Shown here: in pieces, positions 10,401 through 19,249 of the stretch
How the letters are laid out: every line of letters begins with the position of its first letter
How positions within the stretch are numbered: position 1 is the stretch's first letter
NCBI RefSeq assembly: GCF_001637325.1
Contig: NZ_LRXL01000026.1
Span: 992,001 to 1,056,000 of the forward strand
DNA: 64,000 nucleotides
Direction: 5' to 3'
Origin: Cochleicola gelatinilyticus
Lineage (GTDB): Bacteria > Bacteroidota > Bacteroidia > Flavobacteriales > Flavobacteriaceae
Notes under the pieces: model-generated
The model's input: only the letters and a program-made list of their open reading frames with translations
What the model was told of the DNA's origin: nothing
The model's database searches: none
Position numbers and translations under genes: made by a program

Positions 10401-10787
10401 AAAAAGTGCCTCGGGATAGGTAACAATAAGCGCCGGTTTTTTTCGAGAATTAATTCGGTTTAACACCTCACTTCGAAGCAGCACATTGGCGTTGTCGGTT
10501 TCTTCGATCTGATAAGGTCTGCGATAGCTGCCAGGATAGAACAAGACGTTATCGTCACCCAATAGTTGTTCAAGATCGTTTAAATGATACGCAGCTTCTT
10601 CTTTATCATTTAACACGACTAAAAACGGAACTTCAGCAGCTTTAAAAACATCCGACAGGACCAAGGAAACTGAAGAGCCTACAAGACCACTTACATAGGT
10701 TTTACGTTCAGCACTGGAAATAGCTTCCCGCAGTTTTCGAGTTTCCGAAGACTGGGAAAAAAGAGAGGTAATAAGAGATTTTTTCAT
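7440..10787 (-). CDS. mfd: Transcription-repair coupling factor
   Basis: 1115 aa, full length. Mfd removes RNA polymerase stalled at DNA lesions and recruits UvrA. The N-terminal UvrB-like part includes YRRPYQIEETDN. The CarD-like RNA-polymerase-interacting domain starts near LTNLEVGDYVTHIDHGIGKF. The superfamily 2 motor has Walker A GDVGFGKTEVA, the DEEQ box, TATPIPR and the QMRGRVGRS motif. The C-terminal D7 domain follows (PEPAVDLLNSVRIKWIA). The start is the ATG at 10787. A TATCTTTA box ends 7 nt upstream. It diverges from the doxX gene across about 100 bp. Confidence 0.98.
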   Translation of the reverse strand: MKKSLITSLFSQSSETRKLREAISSAERKTYVSGLVGSSVSLVLSDVFKAAEVPFLVVLNDKEEAAYHLNDLEQLLGDDNVLFYPGSYRRPYQIEETDNANVLLRSEVLNRINSRKKPALIVTYPEALFEKVVTRKELEKNTLKLKVGEQVSIDFVNEVLFEYKFKRTDFVTEPGEFSVRGGILDVYSFSNDEPYRIEFFGDEVDSIRTFDVETQLSSEQLKKISIIPNVENKRMDERRESFLKYIAAKTVIVLKNEELLSSSIDKLFKKATDAFHNASGEVQQSEPAELFCTSQLLQKQLTEFTSVYLQNKPSSSHSNIAFNTKPQPSFNKQFNLLIEDLNTNAEDGYTNYIFCSSDQQAKRFHDIFEDAEQHVTQFETVVFPLFQGFIDDNQKHVCYTDHQIFERYHKFKLKNGYAKKQAITLKELTNLEVGDYVTHIDHGIGKFGGLQKIEVEGKMQEAIKLFYGDRDILYLSIHSLHKISKFNGKDGSVPKIYKLGSAAWKKLKQKTKTRVKEIAFNLIELYAKRRLQKGFAYDPDSYLQAELESSFMYEDTPDQSTATEDVKRDMENERPMDRLVCGDVGFGKTEVAVRAAFKAVDNGKQVAVLVPTTILAFQHHKTFSERLEGMPVNVDYLNRFRTAKERRSVLENLKNGKLDIVIGTHQLVNKSVEFKDLGLLIIDEEQKFGVAVKDKLKTIKENVDTLTLTATPIPRTLQFSLMAARDLSVITTPPPNRYPVETHVIRFGEEVIRDAIRYEISRGGQAFFVHNRIENIKEVAGMIQRLVPDAKIGIGHGQMEGKKLEQLMLGFMNNEFDVLVSTTIIESGLDVPNANTIFINNANNFGLSDLHQMRGRVGRSNKKAFCYFITPPYSAMTDDARKRITALEQFSELGSGLNIAMKDLEIRGAGDLLGGEQSGFINEIGFDTYQKILAEAIEELKEKEFKDLYAEDEARKGDKKFVKETVIDTDFELLFPDDYVNNITERLNLYTKLNSIENEEQLQKFEKELIDRFGEIPEPAVDLLNSVRIKWIAIAMGLERVIMKKGRFVGYFVSDQQSDFYQSHAFTQVLQFVQSNSSTVKIKEKQTRNGLRLLLTIDKITSVDRAFSILEKFSA

Positions 10788-10794
10788 TCGGTTG

Positions 10795-10802
10795 TAAAGA
10801 TA
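10795..10802 (-). promoter_or_regulatory. Near-consensus -7 box TATCTTTA next to the mfd start
   Basis: Reads TATCTTTA on the minus strand, 7 of 8 matches to TAnnTTTG, ending 7 nt before the mfd ATG. Transcription would begin within a nucleotide or two of the start codon. Confidence 0.35.
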
Positions 10803-10878
10803 AGTGCTTCCTGTAAAATTTTAAAGCAGCCCTTTCAGTTTTATCATTTTCCTAACACAAAACCCTAAAGGCAATGAC

Positions 10879-10886
10879 TATTTTTA
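10879..10886 (+). promoter_or_regulatory. Near-consensus -7 box TATTTTTA next to the doxX start
   Basis: TATTTTTA matches TAnnTTTG at 7 of 8 positions and ends 4 nt before the ATG at 10891. It faces the mfd box across the same short intergenic region, so the two divergent genes may both be leaderless. Confidence 0.35.
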
Positions 10887-10890
10887 AAAG

Positions 10891-11325
10891 ATGAAAAAGT
10901 ATACGAACGACCAGCTTGCTTTCATTGTCGCCCGAATAGCGATAGGAGTAAATCTTCTGGTTCACGGTTTGGTACGAATTCCCAAACTTACAGCTTTTGC
11001 AGAAGGATTAACCAAAGGATTTTCTGAAACGTTGCTTCCAACATTTATCGTAGCACCGTTCGCTTACGTACTCCCTTTTATAGAATTGATATTGGGTTTG
11101 TTTTTAATCGTTGGATTTAAAACAAGAGTCGCAGTAGTAACTTCAACATTTCTCATAACACTACTAATTTTTGGTTCTGGACTTAAAGAAGATTGGGCAG
11201 CTGTAGGCACGCAAATGATCTATGTAATTTTCTTTTTCTTATTATTAAAAAACCTCGATCACAACTGTATTGCGATCGATTCTAAACGAAAAATGACGGT
11301 CGATGGATTTAAAACTAAAAAATAA
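10891..11325 (+). CDS. DoxX-family membrane protein
   Basis: 144 aa inner-membrane protein with four predicted helices. The first contains the RIAIGVNLLVHGLVRIP segment common to DoxX proteins; the others are FAYVLPFIELILGLFLIVGF, VVTSTFLITLLIFGSG and MIYVIFFFLLL. DoxX relatives are linked to thiol and oxidative stress, though a biochemical role here cannot be read from sequence. Its last 23 bp overlap the SDR gene, and the flavin oxidoreductase follows, so the three probably form a redox operon. Confidence 0.85.
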   Translation: MKKYTNDQLAFIVARIAIGVNLLVHGLVRIPKLTAFAEGLTKGFSETLLPTFIVAPFAYVLPFIELILGLFLIVGFKTRVAVVTSTFLITLLIFGSGLKEDWAAVGTQMIYVIFFFLLLKNLDHNCIAIDSKRKMTVDGFKTKK

Positions 11326-12088
11326 AAAAGCCTTTATAAGTGGCTCTACCAAAGGAATAGGATATGCGATTGCAAAACGATTAGGAGAAGAAGGTGCTAC
11401 TGTTACTATTAACGGACGAAGTGAAGACTCTGTAAATAAAGCGTTGAAATCGTTGAAAAAAGAGGTTTCTAATGGGAAATTTTATGGAGAGATATGCGAC
11501 TTTTCCAATGCATTAGCGGTGGGAGAATTAATTGAAAAACTAGAAAAGATTGATATTCTCGTAAATAATGTAGGGATCTTTAAAAACATTGACTTTGAAG
11601 AAATTAAAGATGAAGATTGGCAGCAGATCTACGATGTAAATGTAATGAGTGGAGTACGGTTATCAAGAGCTTTTTTACCTGAAATGAAAAAGAATGACTG
11701 GGGTCGTATTGTTTTTATTTCTTCCGAAAGTGCGGTGAATATTCCTGTTGAAATGATTCATTACGGAATGAGTAAAACTGCTCAATTAGCTATCTCAAGA
11801 GGTATCGCTGAAACTACTAAAGGGACGGGAGTTACGGTTAATAGTGTCTTGCCTGGACCTACTTTGTCCGACGGCGTAAAGAACATGACTGGAATGGATG
11901 AGGGAAAGTCTAGAAAAGAAGTGGAGAAACAATTTTTTAATACCGAACGCCCTACCAGTATTATACAACGTTTTGCAGATCCTGATGAGGTAGCAAATAT
12001 GGTTGCATATGTGGTAAGCCCGTTAGCTTCTGCTACCAATGGAGCTGCTTTGCGTGTAGACGGTGGCGTGATCAAAACTATTTATTAA
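11303..12088 (+). CDS. SDR-family NAD(P)-dependent oxidoreductase
   Basis: 261 aa classical short-chain dehydrogenase, cytosolic. It has the cofactor motif SGSTKGIG near residue 14, NNVG near residue 89, a catalytic Ser in FISSES, and YGMSK carrying the Tyr-xxx-Lys pair near residue 154. The C-terminal DGGVIKTIY matches the conserved end of the family. The substrate is not predictable. The ATG lies inside the doxX reading frame (23-bp overlap), implying translational coupling. Confidence 0.93.
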   Translation: MDLKLKNKKAFISGSTKGIGYAIAKRLGEEGATVTINGRSEDSVNKALKSLKKEVSNGKFYGEICDFSNALAVGELIEKLEKIDILVNNVGIFKNIDFEEIKDEDWQQIYDVNVMSGVRLSRAFLPEMKKNDWGRIVFISSESAVNIPVEMIHYGMSKTAQLAISRGIAETTKGTGVTVNSVLPGPTLSDGVKNMTGMDEGKSRKEVEKQFFNTERPTSIIQRFADPDEVANMVAYVVSPLASATNGAALRVDGGVIKTIY

Positions 12089-12134
12089 AATCATACAAAG
12101 AGTATAAAATATACCTGCGTTTGTAGGCAACACT

Positions 12135-13487
12135 ATGGGAATTAAAGAATACGATGTTTTTGTAATAGGAACCGGGACGGCCGGAAAAAATGTAGCATAC
12201 GATTGTGTCGCTGATGGCATGACAGTGGCTATTGCAGACAATAGAGAGTTTGGTGGTACGTGTGCAAACCGAGGTTGCGACCCTAAAAAAGTATTAGTGG
12301 GTATTACTGAAGCTATGCATTTTGCCAAGAATTTAAAAGGAAAAGGAATTACCTCCGTGCCTGAAATTAACTGGAAAGCAGTGCAAGAATTTAAAGCCAC
12401 ATTTACAGAAGCTGTTCCCGCAGCAACCGAAAAAAAACTAAAAAAAGCGGGAATCGACATGTACCATCAGTCCCCACAGTTTTTAGATGAAAATACATTG
12501 TCGGTAGAAGGAAAAACAATTAAAGCAAAAAAAATTGTAATCGCTACGGGACAAAAGCCTATGGAATTAAAAATTCCGGGACGTGAACATTTATTAGAAA
12601 GTGATGATTTTTTAGAACTTCCCGAACTCCCCGAAAGCATGATCTTTGTTGGCGCCGGATATATTGGGATGGAATTCGCTCACATAGCAGCACGTTGTGG
12701 CGTAAAAGTAACGATGATCGAATTTGGTCCTCGTCCATTAGCTCCCTTCGAAGGGGATATTGTAGCGCACCTTACGAAAGCTTCAGAAGAACTAGGAATC
12801 GATTTTATATTTAATGCAGAAGTTTCAGAAGTGGAACAATTGCAGAAAAATTACCGGGTTTCTTTTCAGAAAAAAGGAAAAATAGATTCAGTAAAGGCTC
12901 GCATGGTATTTAATACCGCCGGTCGAGTTCCTTCTATCGATATGCTCGATCTTGAAAAAGGAAATGTAGCTTTTGAGAAAGGTGGGATTTCTGTTAATGA
13001 GTACCTTCAAAATACTACGAATGAAAATGTATACGCCTGTGGGGATGTTTCAGCCAGTGGTTCGCTACCTTTAACTCCAGTATCTTCTCAAGAAGCAAGA
13101 GTTGTTTCTATAAATATTCGGAAAGGAAATACGTTAGAAATGGATTTCCCTCCAGTACCATCGGTAGTATTTACATTGCCGCAGATTGCATCGATAGGAC
13201 TTACCGAAGCTCAAGCCAAAGAAAAGGGATATGATATTATCGTGGAATATAAAAGTGTTCCAGAATGGTATAATACAAAACGGCTTAACGAAGAAACGTA
13301 CGCCTATAAAACCATTCGTGATAAGGAACGAAACCTGATTCTAGGTGCACATATAATTGCTCCTCATGCGGGAGAAATGATTAATTTATTTGTGCTTGCC
13401 ATGTGCGGTAAACTAACCTGTGAGAATATTAAAGGAATGATCTTTGCCTACCCAACGTGGGGGAACGACATTAAAGGTATGGTGTAA
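12135..13487 (+). CDS. Pyridine nucleotide-disulfide oxidoreductase (glutathione/mercuric reductase-like)
   Basis: 450 aa FAD/NAD(P) flavoprotein. FAD motif GTGTAGKN is at residues 12-19; the redox-active disulfide is Cys43/Cys48 in GGTCANRGC. The second nucleotide-binding motif GAGYIGME is near residue 173, then the FAD motif YACGDV, and a C-terminal dimerisation domain with HAGE near residue 418 that supplies the His-Glu pair. The overall layout is that of glutathione reductase, mercuric reductase or a soluble disulfide reductase. No N-terminal metal-binding domain is present. It follows the SDR by 46 bp, supporting a shared redox-stress role. Confidence 0.92.
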   Translation: MGIKEYDVFVIGTGTAGKNVAYDCVADGMTVAIADNREFGGTCANRGCDPKKVLVGITEAMHFAKNLKGKGITSVPEINWKAVQEFKATFTEAVPAATEKKLKKAGIDMYHQSPQFLDENTLSVEGKTIKAKKIVIATGQKPMELKIPGREHLLESDDFLELPELPESMIFVGAGYIGMEFAHIAARCGVKVTMIEFGPRPLAPFEGDIVAHLTKASEELGIDFIFNAEVSEVEQLQKNYRVSFQKKGKIDSVKARMVFNTAGRVPSIDMLDLEKGNVAFEKGGISVNEYLQNTTNENVYACGDVSASGSLPLTPVSSQEARVVSINIRKGNTLEMDFPPVPSVVFTLPQIASIGLTEAQAKEKGYDIIVEYKSVPEWYNTKRLNEETYAYKTIRDKERNLILGAHIIAPHAGEMINLFVLAMCGKLTCENIKGMIFAYPTWGNDIKGMV

Positions 13488-13564
13488 TGTGCATGCAGTA
13501 TATAAATTTTGGCATGTCACGAGTAATCGAGAAATGGTAATTGGGAACTTTAAACTTAGTTGGA

Positions 13565-13924
13565 TTATTCGTGTATCTTAATCCATTCTATCTTTTGTGT
13601 ATCATTAAATTTAAAAACAAGTGTTTTGGTGTGCAAAACCCAAAAACCAAGTTTTTTTTCAGCAATGAGGTAGTATAGAAAATCTTCGTTGGTGCGATTT
13701 GGCTGCCCCAAAAGAGAGATAATTTCGTTTTTAGATAATGCGCGTATCGAATCATTATACAGTATATTTTCGTACATAGTTTCCCGAAAAGGGTATGTAT
13801 CTCCATCAAATTGTTTCCAAGTTTCAGAATCAAATTCAATCGTACTCAGCGCATTATCTTCTGGAGTAGTATTGCAGCTTGAAAGAAACACAAATAAGAG
13901 ATAAATAAGGGGAATTTTTTTCAT
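13565..13924 (-). CDS. Small lipoprotein, SmpA/OmlA-like
   Basis: 119 aa from the ATG at 13924, which overlaps the preceding aminotransferase stop as ATGA. An upstream ATG at 13933 would add only three residues. MKKIPLIYLLFVFLSSC is a lipoprotein signal. The mature part (LSKNEIISLLGQPNRT, FLYYLI, FKFNDTQKIEWIKI) resembles the short BamE/SmpA-like fold in which a helix is followed by a hydrophobic sheet. That similarity is weak and judged by eye. Coupled translation with the aminotransferase is likely. Confidence 0.75.
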   Translation of the reverse strand: MKKIPLIYLLFVFLSSCNTTPEDNALSTIEFDSETWKQFDGDTYPFRETMYENILYNDSIRALSKNEIISLLGQPNRTNEDFLYYLIAEKKLGFWVLHTKTLVFKFNDTQKIEWIKIHE

Positions 13925-15063
13925 TCGAAACATGAGACAAACAATTCCATCTCTTTCTTTAAATTATACACATTGGGCGATACGCGTATGGCATCTCCCC
14001 GATAGGAAACGAGAATATTTTTTTCTGAAATTTTCTTCTGAAGGACCTCCATAGTTTTTCCCTTCGGAAGATAGATTCCGAATAAATGATGTCCGCGAAA
14101 TGGAGCATTTTCAATAAAATATCCTTTCTTCTGAAGCAGTATTACGGCTTCTTCTGTAATGTCTTTACAATATTGCTGGATTGCTTGGGGGGTCCATTCC
14201 ACAAGCTGGCGAATTGCTTCTGAAAGCATCGGAGTTAAAATAAAATTACTCGATTCACCCACATCGAAACGAGCAGCTTTTGGTTTAAAGGTATCGTTGT
14301 AATGTACCAATTTCGAAAAATCTTCACTCGATTCGTGGTTCATCCAGTTGTTTTCTAACGGAGCTCCTTCATAAAATCGCTTTCCAAAATAAGCAACTCC
14401 TAAGCCGTAAGGACCCATTAACCATTTGTATCCGCCACAAATAAGGGCATCGGGTTGTATTTCAGCAACCGAAAAAGGCAATGCGCCCACACTTTGGGTT
14501 CCATCAATAATCAAATATGCGCCGATATCGTTCGTACGCGTTCTTATTTTTTTAAGGTCAAACTTACTTCCGTCAGCCCAATGTACGTGTGGAATTGCGA
14601 CACATTTAGTTTTTGAGGTAATCGCTTCCAAAAGTATATCATTCCATTTTTGGCTGCGTCCGTTAGTTAGTGATGGGACTTTTATAGTTTTGATCTTAAT
14701 TCCTATTTCTTTTTCCAGAGCCCGCCAAGTATATACATTGCTCGGAAATTGTTCTTCTAGTACCACCACCTCATCTCCTTTTTTAAAAGGGATGTTCTTT
14801 GCAACCGTTGCTATTCCGTAGGATACCGATGGGATAATTGCGATACTTTGGTAATCTTCCGCATCGATCAATTTTGCGAAACGCTTCTTTAAAAGCAATC
14901 GGTCATCAAAGAAATCGGATGCTGTGATCTGGTTTGGACTCGTTTTTTTTTGAAGTCCTTGGATCCCAATTTTTTCTACAGACTTTAATTGTGGCGACAT
15001 GTAAGCTCCATTAAGGTAAACTCCAGCATCTTCCAACTCAAATAAATGCCGTTGATTCTCCAT
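13921..15063 (-). CDS. Class V aminotransferase-fold PLP enzyme
   Basis: 380 aa fold-type I PLP enzyme of the cysteine desulfurase/kynureninase-like class V group. The PLP-binding Lys is at 213 in GGYKWLMGPYG, and Asp187 of IDGTQ would pair with the pyridine nitrogen. His161 and the ARFDVGESSNF segment are also conserved-type. No cysteine-bearing desulfurase loop is evident, so desulfurase activity is doubtful; an amino-acid lyase or transaminase is more likely. The ATG overlaps the upstream membrane-protein stop by one base (TAATG), indicating a coupled operon. Confidence 0.88.
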   Translation of the reverse strand: MENQRHLFELEDAGVYLNGAYMSPQLKSVEKIGIQGLQKKTSPNQITASDFFDDRLLLKKRFAKLIDAEDYQSIAIIPSVSYGIATVAKNIPFKKGDEVVVLEEQFPSNVYTWRALEKEIGIKIKTIKVPSLTNGRSQKWNDILLEAITSKTKCVAIPHVHWADGSKFDLKKIRTRTNDIGAYLIIDGTQSVGALPFSVAEIQPDALICGGYKWLMGPYGLGVAYFGKRFYEGAPLENNWMNHESSEDFSKLVHYNDTFKPKAARFDVGESSNFILTPMLSEAIRQLVEWTPQAIQQYCKDITEEAVILLQKKGYFIENAPFRGHHLFGIYLPKGKTMEVLQKKISEKNILVSYRGDAIRVSPNVYNLKKEMELFVSCFE

Positions 15064-15866
15064 TAGCTAATACTTTCGAAATGTTCGTATAATTTGTTTA
15101 TTGGATTTAAACTTCGATTCTTGTAAGCATGTATGCTGCTACTCACAAAAAGAACGAGTGCAACACTCATAGCTGTGTAGACAATCGTAGTATTAGTTTC
15201 CCAATTAGCTACTGCAATAGCAATTAATGCCCAAGCACCAACCAATGCAAATTCGCGCATATTTCGAAGACGAACCATGAGTAAATTAATAACCCCAGCT
15301 ACACATATCATTACAATGGTCCAAGTAGTTTCAGAAATTCCCCATCCGTTCCAATCGATACTTACCAAATAGGCTGCTACATTGGCAATACTTGCAACGG
15401 TAACCCAACCGCTGTATATTACAAATGGCCACCATACACAACAAATAACAGGAAAACGCGCATCGAAAAGTTCCATATTATTCCGAAGAACAATCGCCAG
15501 TAAGCTGAATAATAGGACGAACATGGCGAGAATCGAGAACTCCATATATCCATAAAGCCAGAAGACAACCCATAACATGTTAGCGATACAGGACAGCACG
15601 AACCACCAACCTGTTTTTAAAATAAAAGAATCGTCTCTAACCGAACGGAACAGACTCCGACTTTGGTAGATTACAAATCCCAGTAAGAATAAATATATAA
15701 CACCCCAGATAGAAAATGCATATCCCGCAGGTGTAAAAAGTGAATCGAATGTGTCTGAAACTTTACCAATAGTTGTATTATTAATGGCACCAGTGTTTGA
15801 AGCGTAATTCACAATGACAGTGGCAACAAAAACCAGAATATTGGCTATTTGTAGTGTTTTTTTCAT
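15063..15866 (-). CDS. TspO/MBR-like tryptophan-rich membrane protein
   Basis: 267 aa with about seven hydrophobic segments. FTPAGYAFSIWGVIYLFLL near residue 45 is the hallmark of the tryptophan-rich sensory protein family, and Trp is frequent later (VWWPFVIYSGW, WNGWGISETTW). Classical TspO has five helices and about 160 residues; this is the longer version common in Bacteroidota. It may bind porphyrin-like or other hydrophobic ligands, but this is inferred only from distant family similarity. A TATCTTTA box at 15898-15905 could serve as its promoter. Confidence 0.75.
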   Translation of the reverse strand: MKKTLQIANILVFVATVIVNYASNTGAINNTTIGKVSDTFDSLFTPAGYAFSIWGVIYLFLLGFVIYQSRSLFRSVRDDSFILKTGWWFVLSCIANMLWVVFWLYGYMEFSILAMFVLLFSLLAIVLRNNMELFDARFPVICCVWWPFVIYSGWVTVASIANVAAYLVSIDWNGWGISETTWTIVMICVAGVINLLMVRLRNMREFALVGAWALIAIAVANWETNTTIVYTAMSVALVLFVSSSIHAYKNRSLNPINKLYEHFESIS

Positions 15867-15911
15867 GGAGTGAGGTTTGTTAGTCTTATATCCTTTTTAA
15901 AGATACTAAAA

Positions 15912-16556
15912 TTAACTATTGGTTGAAACACAGATTACTTCATCATCTGCAATTGCAAAAACCTCGTTGGTGGAGGTAGGAGTTAAAATATATTTTCCAG
16001 TAAAATTTCCAAAGGCGGGTAAGATCATTTGCTTTTCAGTTTTAAAAAAACACGGCAGTTTTATGTATTGCCGTCCCACACCTTGCAACCGTACTCCTGG
16101 ATGAATATGACCAGAAAGATTAAAAAGTTTTTCGTCTTCGATAGGGTGATGGGTGAGGAGGAAGTCTGAACGTAGTAATTCATCATATACTATTACTCCT
16201 AGTTCTTCAAATAAATACTTCGGAATGATGTCGTGATTTCCACTAATTAAAATAAACTCTGACTTCTGAAATTTAACCCATTGCGTAAAATCCTTCCAAG
16301 AATTATTTAGAGTACTATGAAACAAATCCCCTAAAAAACAAATGGTACCAGGCTGATAGGTGTCGACCAATACATTTAGTTTTCTAAAATTTTCTTCGGA
16401 AGCTTTTTGAGGAACCGCAGCTCCATGTTTTCTAAAATGTGCCACTTTTCCAAAATGGACATCTGCAATTAAGAGCATATTTTCTTCATGCCAATAGATG
16501 GCGCCACTTGGGTGAAGTGTAAAATGTTTCTCTCGAATCGTTATCGTTTGGGTCAT
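15912..16556 (-). CDS. pdeM: Ligase-associated DNA-damage-response endonuclease PdeM
   Basis: 214 aa calcineurin-like metallophosphoesterase. Metal ligands are visible in IADVHFGK, FLGDLFHS, SGNHD and LSGHIHPG, in the usual order. PdeM is the nuclease of the four-gene ligase-associated DNA repair set, and the helicase of that set lies directly upstream on the same strand. I chose the ATG at 16556 over a GTG at 16562, because the GTG overlaps a perfect TATCTTTG box. With the ATG start the transcript may be leaderless. Confidence 0.92.
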   Translation of the reverse strand: MTQTITIREKHFTLHPSGAIYWHEENMLLIADVHFGKVAHFRKHGAAVPQKASEENFRKLNVLVDTYQPGTICFLGDLFHSTLNNSWKDFTQWVKFQKSEFILISGNHDIIPKYLFEELGVIVYDELLRSDFLLTHHPIEDEKLFNLSGHIHPGVRLQGVGRQYIKLPCFFKTEKQMILPAFGNFTGKYILTPTSTNEVFAIADDEVICVSTNS

Positions 16557-16561
16557 TACCA

Positions 16562-16569
16562 CAAAGATA
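16562..16569 (-). promoter_or_regulatory. -7 box TATCTTTG of pdeM
   Basis: Perfect TAnnTTTG match on the minus strand, ending 5 nt before the pdeM ATG. It lies in the 36-bp gap behind the helicase gene, so pdeM may be transcribed separately from the helicase. Confidence 0.45.
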
Positions 16570-16592
16570 CAGCAGCCATTGAAGAGATGAAA

Positions 16593-19052
16593 TTATTTTA
16601 GTAATTGAAGCGTCATTTTTTTAATTCTGTCTTTTAATTTTTCTGAAGACAACTTTTCTCGTAAACGATCTGTGATAATAGGAAAGCTAAAAGGGGTTGG
16701 TTTTTCACATTGCTTCCAGATTATTGTTTGTGTGGCAATTCGTTCTAGCGCCATTCGTAAACGACCTTCTTCCAATTGATGTTCAAACGTTTCTCTAAAG
16801 GCTTGCTGATACAATAAGTTGTCGGGTTCGTAATCGCGGAACACATCAAATAACAGTTGTGAACTACTTTGAAGGTGCTTCGTTTTAATCATCTTATTAG
16901 GATATCCTTGAAAAACCATCCCACTGATCACCGCCACATCGCGGAATTTTCGTCGGGCAAGTTCGGTAGAATTCAGACTTTTTTGAAGATCATCGAATAA
17001 ATATTCCGAAGAGAACAAATTATTATCAATCACCTGCTGCACGTCGAGTGGTTGGTCGCTTAACAGTTCGAAACCGTAATCGTTATACGCCAGCGAAAAA
17101 GTAATTGGCAGCAGCAAACTAATACGATAAGCCAGCAAACCGCTCATGGCTTCGTGTACAAAGCGACCTTCAAACGGATAAAACAATGCATGATAGCCTT
17201 CCCGGGTTTTAAAAGTTTCAATTAAGAACTCATCTTGTTTTGGCACAATCGATTCTAACTCCTGTCGTTCAAAAAGTTCGCTTAGTGCTTTTAATTCTGG
17301 CGTATTGCGTTTGTATTCGGCTTCACTTTGTAATTCTTCTCTTAATATTTTACTCATTTGCGACGATAAGGGCAACCGTCCTCCCATAAAACTTACTACA
17401 GTGGCCGATTTTTTATTAGACCGTCGAACCTGGGCTGCCATATTACGTAGCCGTACTAGTTCGAGTGTTCTTCCGGCAAACACAAACGTATCACCTGGTT
17501 TCAGTTTGCCTATAAACCATTCTTCGATGGTGCCTATAAATCCACCAGACACGTATTTCACTTGCAGCATCGCATCGCTTACAATGGTCCCGATCGAAAG
17601 TCGGTGCATCATCGCGATACGTTTACTTTCTACTTTAAACACTCCTTCCAAAGTAACCTCAACACGTTTGTATTCATCGTATGCCTGTAGGCTTTGACTT
17701 CCCATCGTGATAAAGTTGAGACACCATTTCCATTGATCTTCAGTAATACCTTGGTAGCAGAACGTGCTTTTAATTTCGGGAAATAGTTCTTTCGGAATAA
17801 ATCCGTTGCTTACCGATAAGGTCACTAAATATTGAATTAGCACATCGAAACTCAATAAATATGGGATGCGGTCTTCCATCACTTCTTCTTTAACCGCTCG
17901 CTTTAAGGCCGAAGCTTCTACTAATTCTAGCGCATGAGTGGGAAGAAAATAGATCACGGAAGGTTCTCCTGGACGATGATTGCTTCGTCCTGCACGTTGT
18001 AAAAATTTAGCAATTCCTTTCGGACCTCCAATTTGTATGATCGTTTCCACCGGCGCAAAATCGACCCCTAAGTCTAAGCTAGAAGTAGCAACAACTGCCT
18101 TTAAAGATTCGTTACGAATGGCTTGTTCTACCCAAAGGCGGGTTTCTTTAGCGATGCTTCCGTGATGCATGGCGATCTCTCCAGCGAATTCCGGATATTT
18201 GGCAAGTATTTTCTGAAACCAAATTTCACATTGGCTTCGTGTGTTGGTAAATATAATTGTGGTTTTGCTGTCTTTTAAAATAGGAATAATATCATCTAGC
18301 AAGTGTAAACCTAAGTGACCCCGCCACGGAAAGGTTTCCATTTTCTTCGGAATGATAGAAATCACCTTTATTTTCTTTTTTTGCTTTGACTTGATCAGCA
18401 CCGAATTTTTTCTGAATTCTGGATCCATTCCAAGAAGAACGTTTTGCGCTTCTTCAAGATTTCCAATAGTCGCCGAAATTCCCCAAATACGCAGATTTGG
18501 CGAAATTGTTTTTAATCGGGAGAGTGCAAGTTCCATTTGTACGCCGCGCTTACTGCCTAATAATTCATGCCATTCGTCTACTACAATTGCAGTGAGGTTT
18601 CCAAAAACTTTCTCGTATCCTTTTGAAGCTAATAGAAGCATAAGACTCTCGGGTGTCGTTATAAGCAAATCGGGCATGTTTCTTTTTTGTTTTGCACGTT
18701 CACTTTGTGGGGTGTCACCAGTTCGAATACCAATGGTAAGTCCAGTTTCTAGTTCATCCGCGAATCGTTGGGCAGATTGCTGAATTTCTACCGATAAAGC
18801 CCGTAAAGGAGTGATCCAGATAGCTTTTAGTCCTTTGGCATGTTTCGTCTTATAGTCGGGATTGTCTTTTATGTATTGTAAAACGATTGGTACCCAAAGG
18901 GCATACGTTTTTCCGCTTCCTGTAGGTGCATTTAGAAGCCCGTGCTTGCCATCGAGAAAAGCGTTCCATGTTTTTTTCTGAAAGGGAAATTCGTTCCAGT
19001 TTTTTTTCTGAAACCATGAACTGGCTAGCTTGATAAGCTCTGTTTTTTTCAT
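16593..19052 (-). CDS. Ligase-associated DEXH-box helicase (Lhr-like)
   Basis: 819 aa superfamily 2 helicase of the Lhr group. Motif I is APTGSGKTYA near residue 40, motif II DEWHE near 160, motif III SATIGN, and motif VI QRAGRSNHRPG near 360. These are followed by a winged-helix and Lhr core region (GSQSLQAYDEY, GFIGTIEEWFIGKLKPGD). It belongs to the repair set with pdeM, the ATP-dependent ligase and the MBL exonuclease, thought to unwind or process damaged DNA with the ligase. Here it is separated from the ligase by a convergent lipoprotein gene. Confidence 0.95.
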   Translation of the reverse strand: MKKTELIKLASSWFQKKNWNEFPFQKKTWNAFLDGKHGLLNAPTGSGKTYALWVPIVLQYIKDNPDYKTKHAKGLKAIWITPLRALSVEIQQSAQRFADELETGLTIGIRTGDTPQSERAKQKRNMPDLLITTPESLMLLLASKGYEKVFGNLTAIVVDEWHELLGSKRGVQMELALSRLKTISPNLRIWGISATIGNLEEAQNVLLGMDPEFRKNSVLIKSKQKKKIKVISIIPKKMETFPWRGHLGLHLLDDIIPILKDSKTTIIFTNTRSQCEIWFQKILAKYPEFAGEIAMHHGSIAKETRLWVEQAIRNESLKAVVATSSLDLGVDFAPVETIIQIGGPKGIAKFLQRAGRSNHRPGEPSVIYFLPTHALELVEASALKRAVKEEVMEDRIPYLLSFDVLIQYLVTLSVSNGFIPKELFPEIKSTFCYQGITEDQWKWCLNFITMGSQSLQAYDEYKRVEVTLEGVFKVESKRIAMMHRLSIGTIVSDAMLQVKYVSGGFIGTIEEWFIGKLKPGDTFVFAGRTLELVRLRNMAAQVRRSNKKSATVVSFMGGRLPLSSQMSKILREELQSEAEYKRNTPELKALSELFERQELESIVPKQDEFLIETFKTREGYHALFYPFEGRFVHEAMSGLLAYRISLLLPITFSLAYNDYGFELLSDQPLDVQQVIDNNLFSSEYLFDDLQKSLNSTELARRKFRDVAVISGMVFQGYPNKMIKTKHLQSSSQLLFDVFRDYEPDNLLYQQAFRETFEHQLEEGRLRMALERIATQTIIWKQCEKPTPFSFPIITDRLREKLSSEKLKDRIKKMTLQLLK

Positions 19053-19249
19053 TAAATTTTTTTGACTTCTTTATTATAAAAAAAGCAATTACGATGTTGC
19101 AATTTAACCCATCTAAAATATAGATAATCAGTGGCTATTCTTGCTTCCGGACCGTTAATGAATTCCTAACAGCTACGTTAATTGGTGTTAAAACCAGCTC
19201 AAGTAGTGTGTAGAAAATAGAAATTTATTGAAAATAAAAAATAAAACAT